A stretch of 64,000 bases of DNA from Chitinophagaceae bacterium UBA4407 (GCA_002390845.1 DGQT01000106.1:105757-169756); one strand, 5' to 3'; counted from the first letter of the stretch, positions 33,107 through 43,141 are shown. The notes: generated by a model from the sequence alone, not told the origin. A program made the numbers and translations.

Positions 33107-33625
33107 TTACTTGCCTGCCGGTGTTGCATAGCAATTAAAATTCACATTTTTATCTAATTGCTGTATGGTATTTTGCAGTAAGGCTTCGTAATTATCTACC
33201 TGGTTTAAACGATCCCAGATTGGTGGAGTTATATAACTGCAGCCTTCATGCGGACTAAATTTTACGCGGCTCCAGCGCAGGTCTTTCTTATAAATAAGCG
33301 CTGCTACTTTTGAGCTGCCATCTTTTGTAAAAGTAACATCTAGAAAGTAAGTCCATATAAGGTTACGCATCAATACGGGTAACGTTAAAAAGGGCTGGCT
33401 TTTAGATGCATCTTTATACAGGTACAGTGTATATTTTATACGGGCACCGGTAATAGTGTCGTACTGAAATTTATAGTATAGAGTTTTACCACCGTTATTT
33501 ACCGAGTGCTCAACCATACCTTCATGGTTCTTAGATAAAAACTCATTCATTATTACCTGGGCATTGGAAAGAGATGCAGCACCCAAAAATGAAACGAGCA
33601 GTGTTATTTTTAATATCTTATTCAT
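33107..33625 (-). CDS. Secreted protein of unknown function
   Basis: A 172-aa protein with a good signal peptide (Met-Asn-Lys-Ile, hydrophobic core, cleavage near Ser-Asn-Ala-Gln at residue 22). The mature part has no motif I recognise. It contains two cysteines, in Glu-Gly-Cys-Ser-Tyr and Phe-Asn-Cys-Tyr-Ala, that could pair in the periplasm. It lies 31 nt downstream of the PAP2/haloperoxidase gene on the same strand and probably belongs to the same transcript, so a shared periplasmic role is possible but unproven. Confidence 0.7.
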   Translation of the reverse strand: MNKILKITLLVSFLGAASLSNAQVIMNEFLSKNHEGMVEHSVNNGGKTLYYKFQYDTITGARIKYTLYLYKDASKSQPFLTLPVLMRNLIWTYFLDVTFTKDGSSKVAALIYKKDLRWSRVKFSPHEGCSYITPPIWDRLNQVDNYEALLQNTIQQLDKNVNFNCYATPAGK

Positions 33626-33656
33626 ATTTTTTTGCTTTACTTTTCAGGGTTAATAT

Positions 33657-35075
33657 TTATTGACTGTCATCATCACCTTCAACCTTTTTCTTTTTGGCTT
33701 TTCCATCGTCAGTTGCTGTTTCAGTTCCCTGACGCTTGGGATGTGTTTTAATTTCTTTAAGAATATAGCTACCTACATTATTGCCTTCCACAAGGCCGTC
33801 TTCAATATCGCATCTGAAATGTATGCCACCATACAAACGGGATACAGAAGCTTCTTTAGCTGCCTCAATAAATGAATTGAATTTCCTTGGTAATAAGCCG
33901 ATAATAACATGCGAACTATCGGTAAATGGTTTGTCGCCAATCAACTCAGTTAAAATAGTTGAAGCTGAACCCGAAAACCCTGAGTGGCCCGATGTATAAC
34001 CTGCAAAAGGCGGTGTTTCTACATACGGCTCCCAGCCTTTTTCAAAATGTTCATTAATATAGGTTTTGGGTCTTAAAAAATCTACACGGTATTTGGTATG
34101 CCATACAGTAATGCAGGCATCGGCCATACCTATTGAAGTTAATGCCCATATTTCTGCGGCACGATCCAGTTTCATATCTTCTGATTGAACAAAACCATTC
34201 ACCATAGAAATCCAGTGGCCCGGTGGTGTAAATGTTTCGCCTGCATCGTCGGCCCAGTAGAGAGCGATATTGCGTTGGTCTTCGGTAAGATTTTTATCTG
34301 TGGTATAAACTTCTTTTGCCTGTTTCCACATTTCTGAAGTGGAATCATCACTATAAGGAAACTTAACATTGATATCAAATTGGGCACCGTCTTTAATAGC
34401 AAAGGTTCTGTGTGTTCCCCAGAAAGGTTCTAAAGGTGTTTGGTTAAAATCAACCGGCTGCCAGTACTCAGGATGACCTTCACGGGTTGGTGCTTTGTAG
34501 TATTTATAACGGGTTTGTTCGTATTGATCTCCACTGCTCCAGTCAACAATAGCATCTGCAAGTTCGCGGCCATATTTCTGGGAGCGTGCCATAACATCTG
34601 CCGGAATTACTTTGGCCCGTTTTGCTAATTGAGTATCCCGCAGAATATTCATCGATTTCATACCTGCGGTAAGGTAGCGCGCAAGCATATCATCCTGCAC
34701 ATAAAAAATCGATGTGATGGTTACCGTTGTCCAGTCGTACACAGAATCTGCACTTGGCCTTGGCAGGTCTTTTAAATCGTTTAGCTGGCCTTCAAGGGTT
34801 GTGTAGTCTTTTGACCCGCATATCTGTGCTTCATAAATTGTTGTGCCAATGTAAGCAAACATACGCGATACATCGGGTGGGGTAAGGCGCTCATTTTTTA
34901 CAAATCCTGAAAGCGCCTTCCACCAGTCAACAACAAATTTAGCGCTTTGCTCGTCTGACGGTTGAGACTTTGAATTGTACAGCGGGTTAACAACTTTATC
35001 CGGCTTCGTGTTGCAGGAGGGTTGAATGAGCAAAATAAAAGCCATGCCAATGGCCGTAAAGATTTTCAGTTTCAT
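33657..35075 (-). CDS. Vanadium-dependent haloperoxidase / PAP2-type lipoprotein
   Basis: A 472-aa protein with a lipoprotein signal (lipobox Gln-Pro-Ser-Cys near residue 21). All three motifs of the vanadate/phosphate site are present and in order: Lys-x6-Arg-Pro (near residue 325), Thr-Ser-Gly-His-Ser near residue 361, and Ser-Arg-x3-Gly-x-His-x3-Asp near residue 410. This is the layout of vanadium chloroperoxidases and PAP2 phosphatases; halide versus phosphatase activity cannot be told by eye. The C-terminal tail is highly charged. It is likely cotranscribed with the secreted protein at 33107. Confidence 0.92.
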   Translation of the reverse strand: MKLKIFTAIGMAFILLIQPSCNTKPDKVVNPLYNSKSQPSDEQSAKFVVDWWKALSGFVKNERLTPPDVSRMFAYIGTTIYEAQICGSKDYTTLEGQLNDLKDLPRPSADSVYDWTTVTITSIFYVQDDMLARYLTAGMKSMNILRDTQLAKRAKVIPADVMARSQKYGRELADAIVDWSSGDQYEQTRYKYYKAPTREGHPEYWQPVDFNQTPLEPFWGTHRTFAIKDGAQFDINVKFPYSDDSTSEMWKQAKEVYTTDKNLTEDQRNIALYWADDAGETFTPPGHWISMVNGFVQSEDMKLDRAAEIWALTSIGMADACITVWHTKYRVDFLRPKTYINEHFEKGWEPYVETPPFAGYTSGHSGFSGSASTILTELIGDKPFTDSSHVIIGLLPRKFNSFIEAAKEASVSRLYGGIHFRCDIEDGLVEGNNVGSYILKEIKTHPKRQGTETATDDGKAKKKKVEGDDDSQ

Positions 35076-35359
35076 TTTGGTTTAATTTAAAGTTTTGGTT
35101 TTGGTATTAACTTTAAAACTATGATTGGGGTAAAAGTATTTTTTTTTTCTTTAAAATATAAAATAAAAGATTGCTATTAAGAAGTTTTAATGGTGTTCAA
35201 GGTCTATATGTAATGCTCTATTTGTTTTTCCCCCGGTGTTATGGTTATTTTAAGCCAGACTGCAATGCTCTTTTATTATTCGGTTTATAAAGAATTTAAT
35301 TTTCATAGCCTGCATAATTACAGGTACATAATCTTGAAGAAGAATTTTTATTAACCCTG
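35076..35359. other. Non-coding gap, no feature recognised
   Basis: AT-rich divergent region between the PAP2 lipoprotein and the FG-GAP gene. No gene or clear repeat was seen before the repeat at 35360. A weak TACTTTTA box near 35132 on the minus strand could serve the lipoprotein gene. Confidence 0.4.
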
Positions 35360-35600
35360 CACCCGAACAAGTATTTAACTTTTCTTGCGTCGCACACTTA
35401 AGCGTTCTGAAATTTATTCAGCAACTGGCAGCCGGGCTTTAATAAACATTGCTGGTTGTATTTTAGAAATCTGATTACAGGCAACCAAAAAATATTCTAC
35501 AGCGCAATACAGGCACTTCACTTTTGCTGCGCAGCGCTTTGTCAGCAAAAGAGTGCGACGCAAGAAAAGCTTCACAAAGAACTTTTGCCTGGCTCCTGAA
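35360..35600. repeat. Complete interspersed repeat, both ends A-type
   Basis: AACTTTTC leads into left arm TTGCGTCGCACACTTAAGCG (from 35386). The right arm AAAAGAGTGCGACGCAAG ends near 35567, followed by AAAAGCTTCAC and GCCTGGC. The spacer is about 150 nt with no clear heptads. Confidence 0.75.
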
Positions 35601-35736
35601 AATTTATTGTAAACCCTGGCCTAAATCAAGAAATGTACATAGTATTAAAAAGCAATAAAATAGTTTTTAAAAAGTATCTGTGTAGCGAAAATGCCCTATT
35701 TTAGGCCTCAATTTTATACCAACCAAAACGACTAGT

Positions 35737-38700
35737 ATGAAGATAAGAGTGAAAAACCCCTTGTTCATTGTTGTATGTATTGCAGTAACCATTAACTTTT
35801 CCTGTGGGCTTTTTTCAGAAAAAAAGGGTGACGATAATCGTCAAACCAGCATTATCGATCCATCAAGAGAAGTTGCCCTTGATGGCAATTCTGGAAAACA
35901 ATTTGATATACTTACCGGTAAATCTACAGGTATTACATTTATTAATGACCTTAGAGATAACTATAAAGTAAACCACTGGCGTTACAGTTATATTTTTCAG
36001 GGTGGTGGCGTGTCAGTAGGCGATATTAACGGAGACGGTCTTCAGGATATTTTTCTTGTTGGTAACATTTCTCCATGCAAACTGTACCTGAATAAGGGTA
36101 ATCTTAAATTTGAGGATATTACTGCAAAATCAGGCATTGCAAAACTTCCTACAGAATGGACAATGAGTGCCACGATGGTGGATATTGATGGCGATGGCGA
36201 TCTTGATATTTATGAATGTCTTGGTCGTTGGGAAGATTCTGCAAAAAGAAAAAACCGTGTTTTTTTAAATAATGGCGATCTCACTTTTACCGATGTATCG
36301 AAGAAGATAGGCCTTGACGATAACACCTATTCGGTGATGGCAAATTTCTTTGACTACGATAATGATGGTGACCTTGATATGTATCTCGCCACACACCCTA
36401 CGGATTTTACAGATAAGTTTAAAACAAAGGCCTTTCAAAAAATAGAGCAGCATAAAAACAGCAGCAATCATTTTTATGTAAATAATGGAGATGGTACCTA
36501 TACTGAAAAACACATAGATGTTGGCATAAACAACCATGCTTACAGCTTAAGTGCAACTGTTGGCGACCTTAATGATGATGGCTATCTGGATGTTTATGTG
36601 GCAAACGATTTTGGTATGTACGACTTTGTATATATCAACGATAAAAAAGGAAAGTTTATTGATGAATCGCTAAAGGCGCAGCGCAAATCCAGCATCAATG
36701 CAATGGGCAGCGATATTGCAGATTTTAATAATGATGGATTTAAAGATATCATGGTAACGGATATGGATTTTGAAGAGAATTATTCATGGAAGACCTTCCT
36801 GCTTTCTAACCCGATCGAAATAATGCGTACACTTCAAAATGCAGGATATGGTTACCAGAACAGAAGCAATTCACTGCAGTTAAATAATGGAGACGGAACA
36901 TTTAGTGAAATATCCAGAACAGCAGGCGTATCAACAACAGATTTTAGCTGGGGTAACTGTTTTGCTGATTTTGATAATGATGGCTTAAAAGATCTTTTTG
37001 TTTCGAACGGCTACCCACGGGATTTTCATATTGATGAAAATGAATCTTACAGCAAATTAAGACGGGCGGCACGTATCGGAGACAGCGACCTTTATGTTAA
37101 GCTTAGAAAAGAATTACCCAACTACACCCTTAGCACCCCAAATTTTATATTCAGAAATAACGGCGACCTGACTTTCACAGACGAACGCGATGGCTGGGGA
37201 ATTTACTATCCCTCTATTTCGTTCGGTGCAATCTATTCAGATCTTGATAATGACGGCGATCTTGATATTGTTTGTAACAATGCCAATACAGAAGCATTTG
37301 TTTACCGGAACAATGAAGAAAAAATGCCCACGCACAATAACTGGTTACAGTTTAATTTTAAAGGCTATGCAAAGAACTCGGGTGGTCTAGGTACAAAGGT
37401 TACCATATATTACGACAGCGCTAAAATGCAAATGGTAGAACATTCGAATGTTCGCGGATATATATCATCAACTCAAAACGATTGCCATTTTGGTTTGGGT
37501 AAAGCAACTAAAGTTGATATGGTAGAGGTATCCTGGCTTGACGGCTCAAAACAAATATTAAAAGATGTAAATGCCAACCAGGTTATTTTGCTTGACCATG
37601 CAAATGCATCCAGGTCTGTAAAGTTTGAAAATCATAGTAAGCCACAGCTATATTTTACAAAAATTGATAATAACCTTAATATCGATTTTAAACACACAGA
37701 AGACGATTTCGATGACTTTTTACGTGAATATACATTACCGCATAAAATGAGCACCCTTGGGCCCGGCATGTGCGTAGCCGATGTAAACGGCGATGGCCTT
37801 GATGATATATTCATTGGTGGCGCTATGGAACAATCAGGCGCTATTTATACACAAAAGAAAGATGGCAGTTTCGAAAAATCGGGCTACGTAAAAGATAATT
37901 TAAAATGCGAAGATGCAGGAGCATTGTTCTTTGATGCAGATGGCGACGGAGACAATGATTTAATTGTAACTTCTGGCGGCAATGAGCATAAAGCCGGCGA
38001 TTCAGCTTATTGTGTGCGGCTTTATAAAAATGACGGCAAAGGAAATTTTACATATGACAAAAGTGCCACACCAGACAATAATTTCAGCGGTTCTGGCATC
38101 GTTGGGGCAGATTACGATAAAGACGGCGATATGGATTTATTTATTGCAGGCAGGCAGGTTCCGGGCAAATACCTGTTAAGTACTTCAAGTTATATATATA
38201 GAAACGATAATGGCAAGTTTACCAATGTAAGTAACGAAATAGCACCGGCTTTAAAAGATATTGGCATGGTTACATCAGGTGTTTGGAGCGATTTTAATAA
38301 CGATGGCAGCCTCGATCTTGTAATCGCAGGCGATTGGATGCCCATTACCTTTCTTAAAAACACCAATGGCAAATTCTCCGATGTAACAGCACAAACCGGC
38401 ATTACAAACAATACCGGCTGGTGGCAAAGTGTAACAGCCGCCGATCTGGACAATGATGGCGATATGGATTATATCTGTGGTAACTTCGGTACCAACCGCC
38501 GCTTTAAAAATACGGTATCAGAAAAAGATGGCAAGCCATTACCATTAGAAGCCTACTCTTACGATTTTGACAAAAACGGAACGCTTGATTTCCTCATTGG
38601 TTATTACCAGCACGATAAACTATATCCCGTAAAAAGCCGCGAAAGGCTTATAGAACAAATTCCTTCAATGGCAGATAAATTCCCTACATGGGATGCCTAT

Positions 38701-39357
38701 GGCAAAGCAACTATGCAGGACGTAATGGGCGACAATATGGATAAAGCATTACATAAAACTGCTTATGTTTTCAGCTCGTCTGTTTTCATGAACCAGGGAA
38801 ATGGAAAATTCACAATGAAAACCTTACCGGTTGAAGATCAGTTCTCGCCTATGTTTGGAACCGTTGTAGACGATTTTAATGAAGATGGTATCCTCGATAT
38901 TCTCACACACGGTAACTTTTATAACACCGATATAGAAATTACCCGCCACGATGCAAACACAGGTTTGTTACTCATTGGTAAAGGCAATGGAGAATTTACA
39001 CCACTGCGCAGTTATCAAACTGGTTTCTGGAGCGATGGTGATACAAAATCACTTGTGGTATTGCTTGATAAAGCCAAAGAGCCTGTTTATGTTTGCGCAG
39101 CAACCAACATGCCTGTTAAAGCCTTCAAGCTTGCGGGCAACAATGCTAAAATGGTAGTACTGCAACCCAAAGATGCGTATGGTATTGTTACCATGTTAGA
39201 TGGTAAAACACGCAAAATGGAATTCTGTGCAGGTAGCGGTTACCTTAGCGAATGTTCAAAATTCTTCAGGCTTACACCGCAAATGAAACAGGTAGATGTG
39301 TTTGATGTAAAAGGAACTTCAAGAACGGTTTATCCTTCTGTAGTGGCAAGTAAATAA
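35737..39357 (+). CDS. Large CRTAC1-like FG-GAP/VCBS repeat lipoprotein with ASPIC/UnbV domain
   Basis: A 1206-aa lipoprotein (lipobox ending at Cys24 in Asn-Phe-Ser-Cys). It contains many FG-GAP/VCBS blades with calcium-loop motifs of the type Asp-x-Asn/Asp-x-Asp-Gly (for example Asp-Ile-Asn-Gly-Asp-Gly near residue 97, Asp-Ile-Asp-Gly-Asp-Gly-Asp near residue 150). They form two propeller-like halves, split by an ASPIC/UnbV segment at about 545-610 (Gly-Thr-Lys-Val-Thr-Ile then Val-Ser-Trp-Leu-Asp-Gly). Such proteins are exported, calcium-binding and probably cell-surface; the function is undefined. The protein at 40302-42590 is related. Confidence 0.9.
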   Translation: MKIRVKNPLFIVVCIAVTINFSCGLFSEKKGDDNRQTSIIDPSREVALDGNSGKQFDILTGKSTGITFINDLRDNYKVNHWRYSYIFQGGGVSVGDINGDGLQDIFLVGNISPCKLYLNKGNLKFEDITAKSGIAKLPTEWTMSATMVDIDGDGDLDIYECLGRWEDSAKRKNRVFLNNGDLTFTDVSKKIGLDDNTYSVMANFFDYDNDGDLDMYLATHPTDFTDKFKTKAFQKIEQHKNSSNHFYVNNGDGTYTEKHIDVGINNHAYSLSATVGDLNDDGYLDVYVANDFGMYDFVYINDKKGKFIDESLKAQRKSSINAMGSDIADFNNDGFKDIMVTDMDFEENYSWKTFLLSNPIEIMRTLQNAGYGYQNRSNSLQLNNGDGTFSEISRTAGVSTTDFSWGNCFADFDNDGLKDLFVSNGYPRDFHIDENESYSKLRRAARIGDSDLYVKLRKELPNYTLSTPNFIFRNNGDLTFTDERDGWGIYYPSISFGAIYSDLDNDGDLDIVCNNANTEAFVYRNNEEKMPTHNNWLQFNFKGYAKNSGGLGTKVTIYYDSAKMQMVEHSNVRGYISSTQNDCHFGLGKATKVDMVEVSWLDGSKQILKDVNANQVILLDHANASRSVKFENHSKPQLYFTKIDNNLNIDFKHTEDDFDDFLREYTLPHKMSTLGPGMCVADVNGDGLDDIFIGGAMEQSGAIYTQKKDGSFEKSGYVKDNLKCEDAGALFFDADGDGDNDLIVTSGGNEHKAGDSAYCVRLYKNDGKGNFTYDKSATPDNNFSGSGIVGADYDKDGDMDLFIAGRQVPGKYLLSTSSYIYRNDNGKFTNVSNEIAPALKDIGMVTSGVWSDFNNDGSLDLVIAGDWMPITFLKNTNGKFSDVTAQTGITNNTGWWQSVTAADLDNDGDMDYICGNFGTNRRFKNTVSEKDGKPLPLEAYSYDFDKNGTLDFLIGYYQHDKLYPVKSRERLIEQIPSMADKFPTWDAYGKATMQDVMGDNMDKALHKTAYVFSSSVFMNQGNGKFTMKTLPVEDQFSPMFGTVVDDFNEDGILDILTHGNFYNTDIEITRHDANTGLLLIGKGNGEFTPLRSYQTGFWSDGDTKSLVVLLDKAKEPVYVCAATNMPVKAFKLAGNNAKMVVLQPKDAYGIVTMLDGKTRKMEFCAGSGYLSECSKFFRLTPQMKQVDVFDVKGTSRTVYPSVVASK

Positions 39358-39369
39358 TACAGAAATTCT

Positions 39370-39585
39370 TTTGAGCCCGGCTGAGGAATATAAATGAAGC
39401 ATTCTTGCGTCGCACACTTGTACGCAAGAATAGCTTTCAGCAATCAGCAGTCAACTTTCGGCAACACAAACTGTCTTTATTGCTAAAGCCCGGTTGCAGA
39501 TTGCTGAATAAAAGTTTAGAACGCACAAGAGCGCGACGCAAGAAAAGCTAAATAGTAATTGTGGTGCCGGGCCAATAAATTACAA
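39370..39585. repeat. Complete interspersed repeat with heptad core, both ends A-type
   Basis: TTTTGAGCCCGGC end, ATGAAGC, left arm TTGCGTCGCACACTTGTACG (from 39405), four TCRRCNN heptads at 39437-39464, right arm CGCACAAGAGCGCGACGCAA, AAAAGC, and a GCCGGGCC end. It is 48 nt past the FG-GAP gene stop. Confidence 0.85.
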
Positions 39586-39642
39586 AATTGATTTTAATAA
39601 GATCATTTAATCAAAACATCATTAAACATATAAAAAGGTACA

Positions 39643-40188
39643 TTGAAGAAATTAACAGCAATAGTGCTACTCTTACTTTTTATATTCAATGCATTTGGGT
39701 ACAGGTTGTTTGTTGCGTACATACAAGATAAAGCAGATACAGCGTTTATAAACCGTTTAGATAAAGGCAACTATAGTAACGATGATCTTGTAATTGTAAA
39801 AGTACCGATTAACCTGCCTTATCAAACCAACTGGAAAGGCTATGAAAGAGTAGATGGCGAGATTGATTTAAATGGCAAAACATATAAATACGTAAAGCGC
39901 AAACTGTACAACGATACCATGATATTTTTGTGTATACAAAACGAAATAAAAACAAAACTTGCACAAAAAACCAATGACTATTTTGGAAAAGTAAATGAGG
40001 CACCCGGCAATAACAACAATAAGAAATGCGATATAGCAAAACAGTTATCCAGTGATTTTGAGCCGGGTATTCCGGCAAATGCAATATGCCTGCCTGTTAA
40101 AGCAACGTACTTTAATTTTTATAAAACTGCATTTATGCAGCAAGAATATCTTCCACTTTATGGTCAGCCCCCAAAAATCGTTGCATGA
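39643..40188 (+). CDS. Secreted/membrane-anchored protein of unknown function
   Basis: A 181-aa protein. The start is TTG at 39643, giving Met-Lys-Lys-Leu and a strongly hydrophobic N-terminal segment (about residues 4-20), a signal peptide or anchor; an AAAAAGG stretch lies 5 nt before it. The mature part has the Ile-Asn-Leu-Pro-Tyr-Gln-Thr-Asn-Trp segment and three cysteines. I do not recognise the family. It sits between two FG-GAP genes, which suggests a related export or surface role without proving it. Confidence 0.65.
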   Translation: MKKLTAIVLLLLFIFNAFGYRLFVAYIQDKADTAFINRLDKGNYSNDDLVIVKVPINLPYQTNWKGYERVDGEIDLNGKTYKYVKRKLYNDTMIFLCIQNEIKTKLAQKTNDYFGKVNEAPGNNNNKKCDIAKQLSSDFEPGIPANAICLPVKATYFNFYKTAFMQQEYLPLYGQPPKIVA

Positions 40189-40301
40189 TGTCTTTAAAAT
40201 CTGTTTAAAAAAAATTATTCATTTCAATGTTTCTACATTGCTGCATAAAAGATTTCAGTATCTGCCGCAGCTAAACCCAGTTTATTAATAAATTAATTTT
40301 T

Positions 40302-42590
40302 ATGAAAAAGAAAAGTCTTCTGATTATAACGGCACTCCTTATAATTATTGCAGGCGCTGGCTTTGCATATTTCAAATTTATCAGGGTAAAAAAACCGAAA
40401 AATGTAAATGCCCTTGCCAATGTTAAGATTGAGGCCACAACAATGCCCGAGATCTATTACGAAATGGTAGAAAAATCTCCGCTGTTTACTTACGAAAGAA
40501 ACAATGAGATCATTCCAGTATTGGAGCAGCAATTGGAAAAAGACCCCACAAATCTTAAAATAAAATTTTCAATAGGCATGCAAAACCTGTATGCAGGTAA
40601 CACTCAAAAAGCAATTGATATCTTTCTTAACCTGGAGCAAGACAAGAAATTTACAGAAGCTGAAGAAAATACCAAACACGACGGGAAAAAATGGTCCAGG
40701 GTAGATTCGCTTGAAAGCTTCCTGGCGCTTTCGTATCTGCGTTTGGGCGAGCAGCAAAACTGTATTGATAATCACAACGATCAGTCATGTGTTTTTCCTA
40801 TATCTGGTACAGGCGTACATTTAAAGAAAAAGCCTGTTGAAATGGCGATTGACCGTTACATTAAACTCATCGAAAAAAATCCTAAAGATTACTTATCGCA
40901 ATGGCTCCTTAATGTATGTTGCCAAGCAAATGGTTCTGTACCTTCTAATGTTCCCCCAGCCCTTATTATTCCCCAATCACGTTATAAAAATGAATGGGAT
41001 TGCCCTAAATTTAATGAGATTGCTATGGATTTGGGCGTAGGTAATAATGGCCGTGCTGGTGGAGTATGTAACGATGATTTTGACAATGACGGATATGTCG
41101 ATATTATCAGTTCAGGCGGTGTTATGCGTTCACAGGTTAAATATTTTCACAATAACGGGGATGGCACTTTCAGCGATTGGACAGAAAAGTCAAAACTCAC
41201 CGGTGAATGGGCAGGTCTTGATATTACCCAGGTTGACTATAACAACGATGGCTGGATGGATTTCATGATTCCCCGCGGTGGCTGGAAATACGAAGCAGGT
41301 TTTTTTCCTCCTTCACTCATGAAAAATAATGGCGACGGTACTTTCAGCGATGTAACCATTGCAGCAGGCTTGCTCAATTATGGCCCTTCGCAGGTTACCG
41401 AGTGGGCTGATATAGATAAAGACGGTGACCTTGATCTTTTTCTTGGCCACGAAATGAACACCTTCCCCACTATGTACCGTAATAACGGCAATGGAACATT
41501 TACAGATATTTCTAAAGAAGCGGGCCTTTATGTTGAAGGTTACATAAAAGGCGCAAACTGGGGCGACTACAACAACGATGGTTTCCCCGATCTTTACGTT
41601 TCCAATTTTTCAAAACATTCCAGGTTATTTAAAAATAACGGTAATGCTACTTTTACAGATGTAACAGAAAAAGCAGGTGTTCCCGCTAACCCATCAAACT
41701 TCCCCTGCTGGTGGTTCGATTATAACAATGATGGGTTCGATGATATTTATGTTTCAGCATATCAGCCCGCAGCAACCATCAATTCCTGTCGTGAGTTTAT
41801 GGGCCTGCCAATGGATACAAGCTTCATGCCCTGCCTCTACCGAAACAATGGCGATGGCACTTTTACCAACGTAAGAAAAGAAGCGAATATTAGTTACGAA
41901 ACATTTACTATGGGTTCTAATTTTGGCGACCTTGACAATGACGGATGGCTCGATTTTTATCTTGGTATAGGAGCACCAGATTATAAAGCGATTTTCCCTC
42001 ACCGGATGTTTCATAATCACGAAGGCAAATACTTCGAGGACTGCAGTTTCTCCGGTGGCTTTAGCCAGTTGCAGAAAGGTCATGCCATTGGCTTTGCAGA
42101 TTATGATCTTGACGGTGACCAGGATGTTTATTCAGATTTGGGCGGCTTCTACTGGGGCGATACTTTCGATAACGCACTTTACGAAAACCCCGGTTTCGGT
42201 AATAGCTGGATAAATGTAAAATTGGAAGGTGTAAAAAGCAACCGCTGTGCTGTTGGCACAAAAGTAAAACTTACTTTCAATGATGGTGGCAAGGTACGTT
42301 CAACTTACTTAACGGTAAGTAAAGGCGCCAGCTTTGGCAGCAACCCTATACGCCTTCAGGCAGGTGTAGGTAAAGCTAAAGTAATAGATAAAATGGAAGT
42401 GTACTGGCCCGCTACAGGTAAAACAGATGTTTACACAAACGTTGCAGTGAACAAAGTATATAAAGCGAAAGAAGGAGATGCACAGCTAACTGTTTGGGAT
42501 ATTAAACCTTTTGAGTTCCAAACCATGGAACGCAAGATGGCAAAAGGTGATACTACTGGCATGCACCATCACATGGATATGCCAATGTAA
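40302..42590 (+). CDS. FG-GAP/VCBS protein with N-terminal TPR-like region and C-terminal ASPIC/UnbV
   Basis: A 762-aa protein with an N-terminal membrane segment (about residues 5-24). A TPR-like helical region follows (about 65-200, including Asn-Leu-Lys-Ile-Lys-Phe-Ser-Ile-Gly-Met). FG-GAP/VCBS blades with Asp-x-Asp-x-Asp-Gly calcium loops run over about 250-620. The end (about 640-705) is an ASPIC/UnbV domain, Val-Gly-Thr-Lys-Val-Lys-Leu then Val-Tyr-Trp-Pro-Ala-Thr-Gly-Lys. The last residues are His/Met-rich (Met-His-His-His-Met-Asp-Met) and could bind metal. It is a CRTAC1-type exported protein with a terminator at 42613. Confidence 0.9.
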   Translation: MKKKSLLIITALLIIIAGAGFAYFKFIRVKKPKNVNALANVKIEATTMPEIYYEMVEKSPLFTYERNNEIIPVLEQQLEKDPTNLKIKFSIGMQNLYAGNTQKAIDIFLNLEQDKKFTEAEENTKHDGKKWSRVDSLESFLALSYLRLGEQQNCIDNHNDQSCVFPISGTGVHLKKKPVEMAIDRYIKLIEKNPKDYLSQWLLNVCCQANGSVPSNVPPALIIPQSRYKNEWDCPKFNEIAMDLGVGNNGRAGGVCNDDFDNDGYVDIISSGGVMRSQVKYFHNNGDGTFSDWTEKSKLTGEWAGLDITQVDYNNDGWMDFMIPRGGWKYEAGFFPPSLMKNNGDGTFSDVTIAAGLLNYGPSQVTEWADIDKDGDLDLFLGHEMNTFPTMYRNNGNGTFTDISKEAGLYVEGYIKGANWGDYNNDGFPDLYVSNFSKHSRLFKNNGNATFTDVTEKAGVPANPSNFPCWWFDYNNDGFDDIYVSAYQPAATINSCREFMGLPMDTSFMPCLYRNNGDGTFTNVRKEANISYETFTMGSNFGDLDNDGWLDFYLGIGAPDYKAIFPHRMFHNHEGKYFEDCSFSGGFSQLQKGHAIGFADYDLDGDQDVYSDLGGFYWGDTFDNALYENPGFGNSWINVKLEGVKSNRCAVGTKVKLTFNDGGKVRSTYLTVSKGASFGSNPIRLQAGVGKAKVIDKMEVYWPATGKTDVYTNVAVNKVYKAKEGDAQLTVWDIKPFEFQTMERKMAKGDTTGMHHHMDMPM

Positions 42591-42612
42591 TCAAACGCTG
42601 TTTCAAAGTATA

Positions 42613-42650
42613 AAAGAAAACCTCCGCTTACAAGCGGAGGTTTTCTTTTT
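42613..42650 (+). terminator. Rho-independent terminator after the FG-GAP gene
   Basis: Stem AAAACCTCCGCT / AGCGGAGGTTTT with loop TACA, then CTTTTT. Confidence 0.95.
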
Positions 42651-42654
42651 ATTT

Positions 42655-42775
42655 GCATTTCTAATTTCGCTTTGGTAAAGGCTGAATAAATGCGTTGCAG
42701 ATGAACGTAATGCGACGCAACAATGTTGCCACAATGAATCCCGAAGGCTTTCGGGACCGGTTTCAAAAAAATCAA
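42655..42775. repeat. Interspersed repeat, right arm plus TCCCGAA hairpin
   Basis: GATGAACGTAATGCGACGCA then ACAATGTTGCC, followed by the hairpin TCCCGAAGGCTTTCGGGA (42739-42756). A closely similar hairpin (42739 versus 56566) recurs inside the repeat at 56335-56620. Confidence 0.65.
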
Positions 42776-42961
42776 ACCCGCCTTACTTATATAACCGGAA
42801 TGTATACCTTCTATATTCAATTTGCATATAACCCGCAACTGCATTAATTTGCACGCTCAATCAGGCAGATTTGTTTATTGTTCGGCCTGTAAAAATCTGA
42901 ACTAATAAACGTACGAAACTCCACATACCTGTTTCCATCGTTTTTTAGTAATACATTTTTA

Positions 42962-43060
42962 TGGGCCCGGCTGAAGAATAGTTATTAAGCTTTACTTGCG
43001 TCGCACACTGCATCGGCAACAATTCTATTAAGCACTTCCGATGCTGCCCCGCTGTATTTT
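42962..43060 (+). repeat. Interspersed repeat, left arm upstream of metH
   Basis: GGGCCCGGCTGAAGAATAG end, TTAAGCTTTAC, then TTGCGTCGCACACTGCATCG (about 42994). A GCATCGG / CCGATGC stem lies just inside the arm. There is no right arm before metH. Confidence 0.7.
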
Positions 43061-43131
43061 TTGCGCGCTTGTACTGCAAAATATTGCACAGCAATCAACT
43101 TCAGCAAACAGTGATCAAAGCCTTAAAAACC

Positions 43132-43137
43132 AGGAGG
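43132..43137 (+). promoter_or_regulatory. Strong ribosome binding site of the first metH gene
   Basis: AGGAGG four nt before the ATG at 43142. Perfect Shine-Dalgarno sites are uncommon in this phylum and none of comparable quality was noticed elsewhere in the window. Confidence 0.6.
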
Positions 43138-43141
43138 CATA

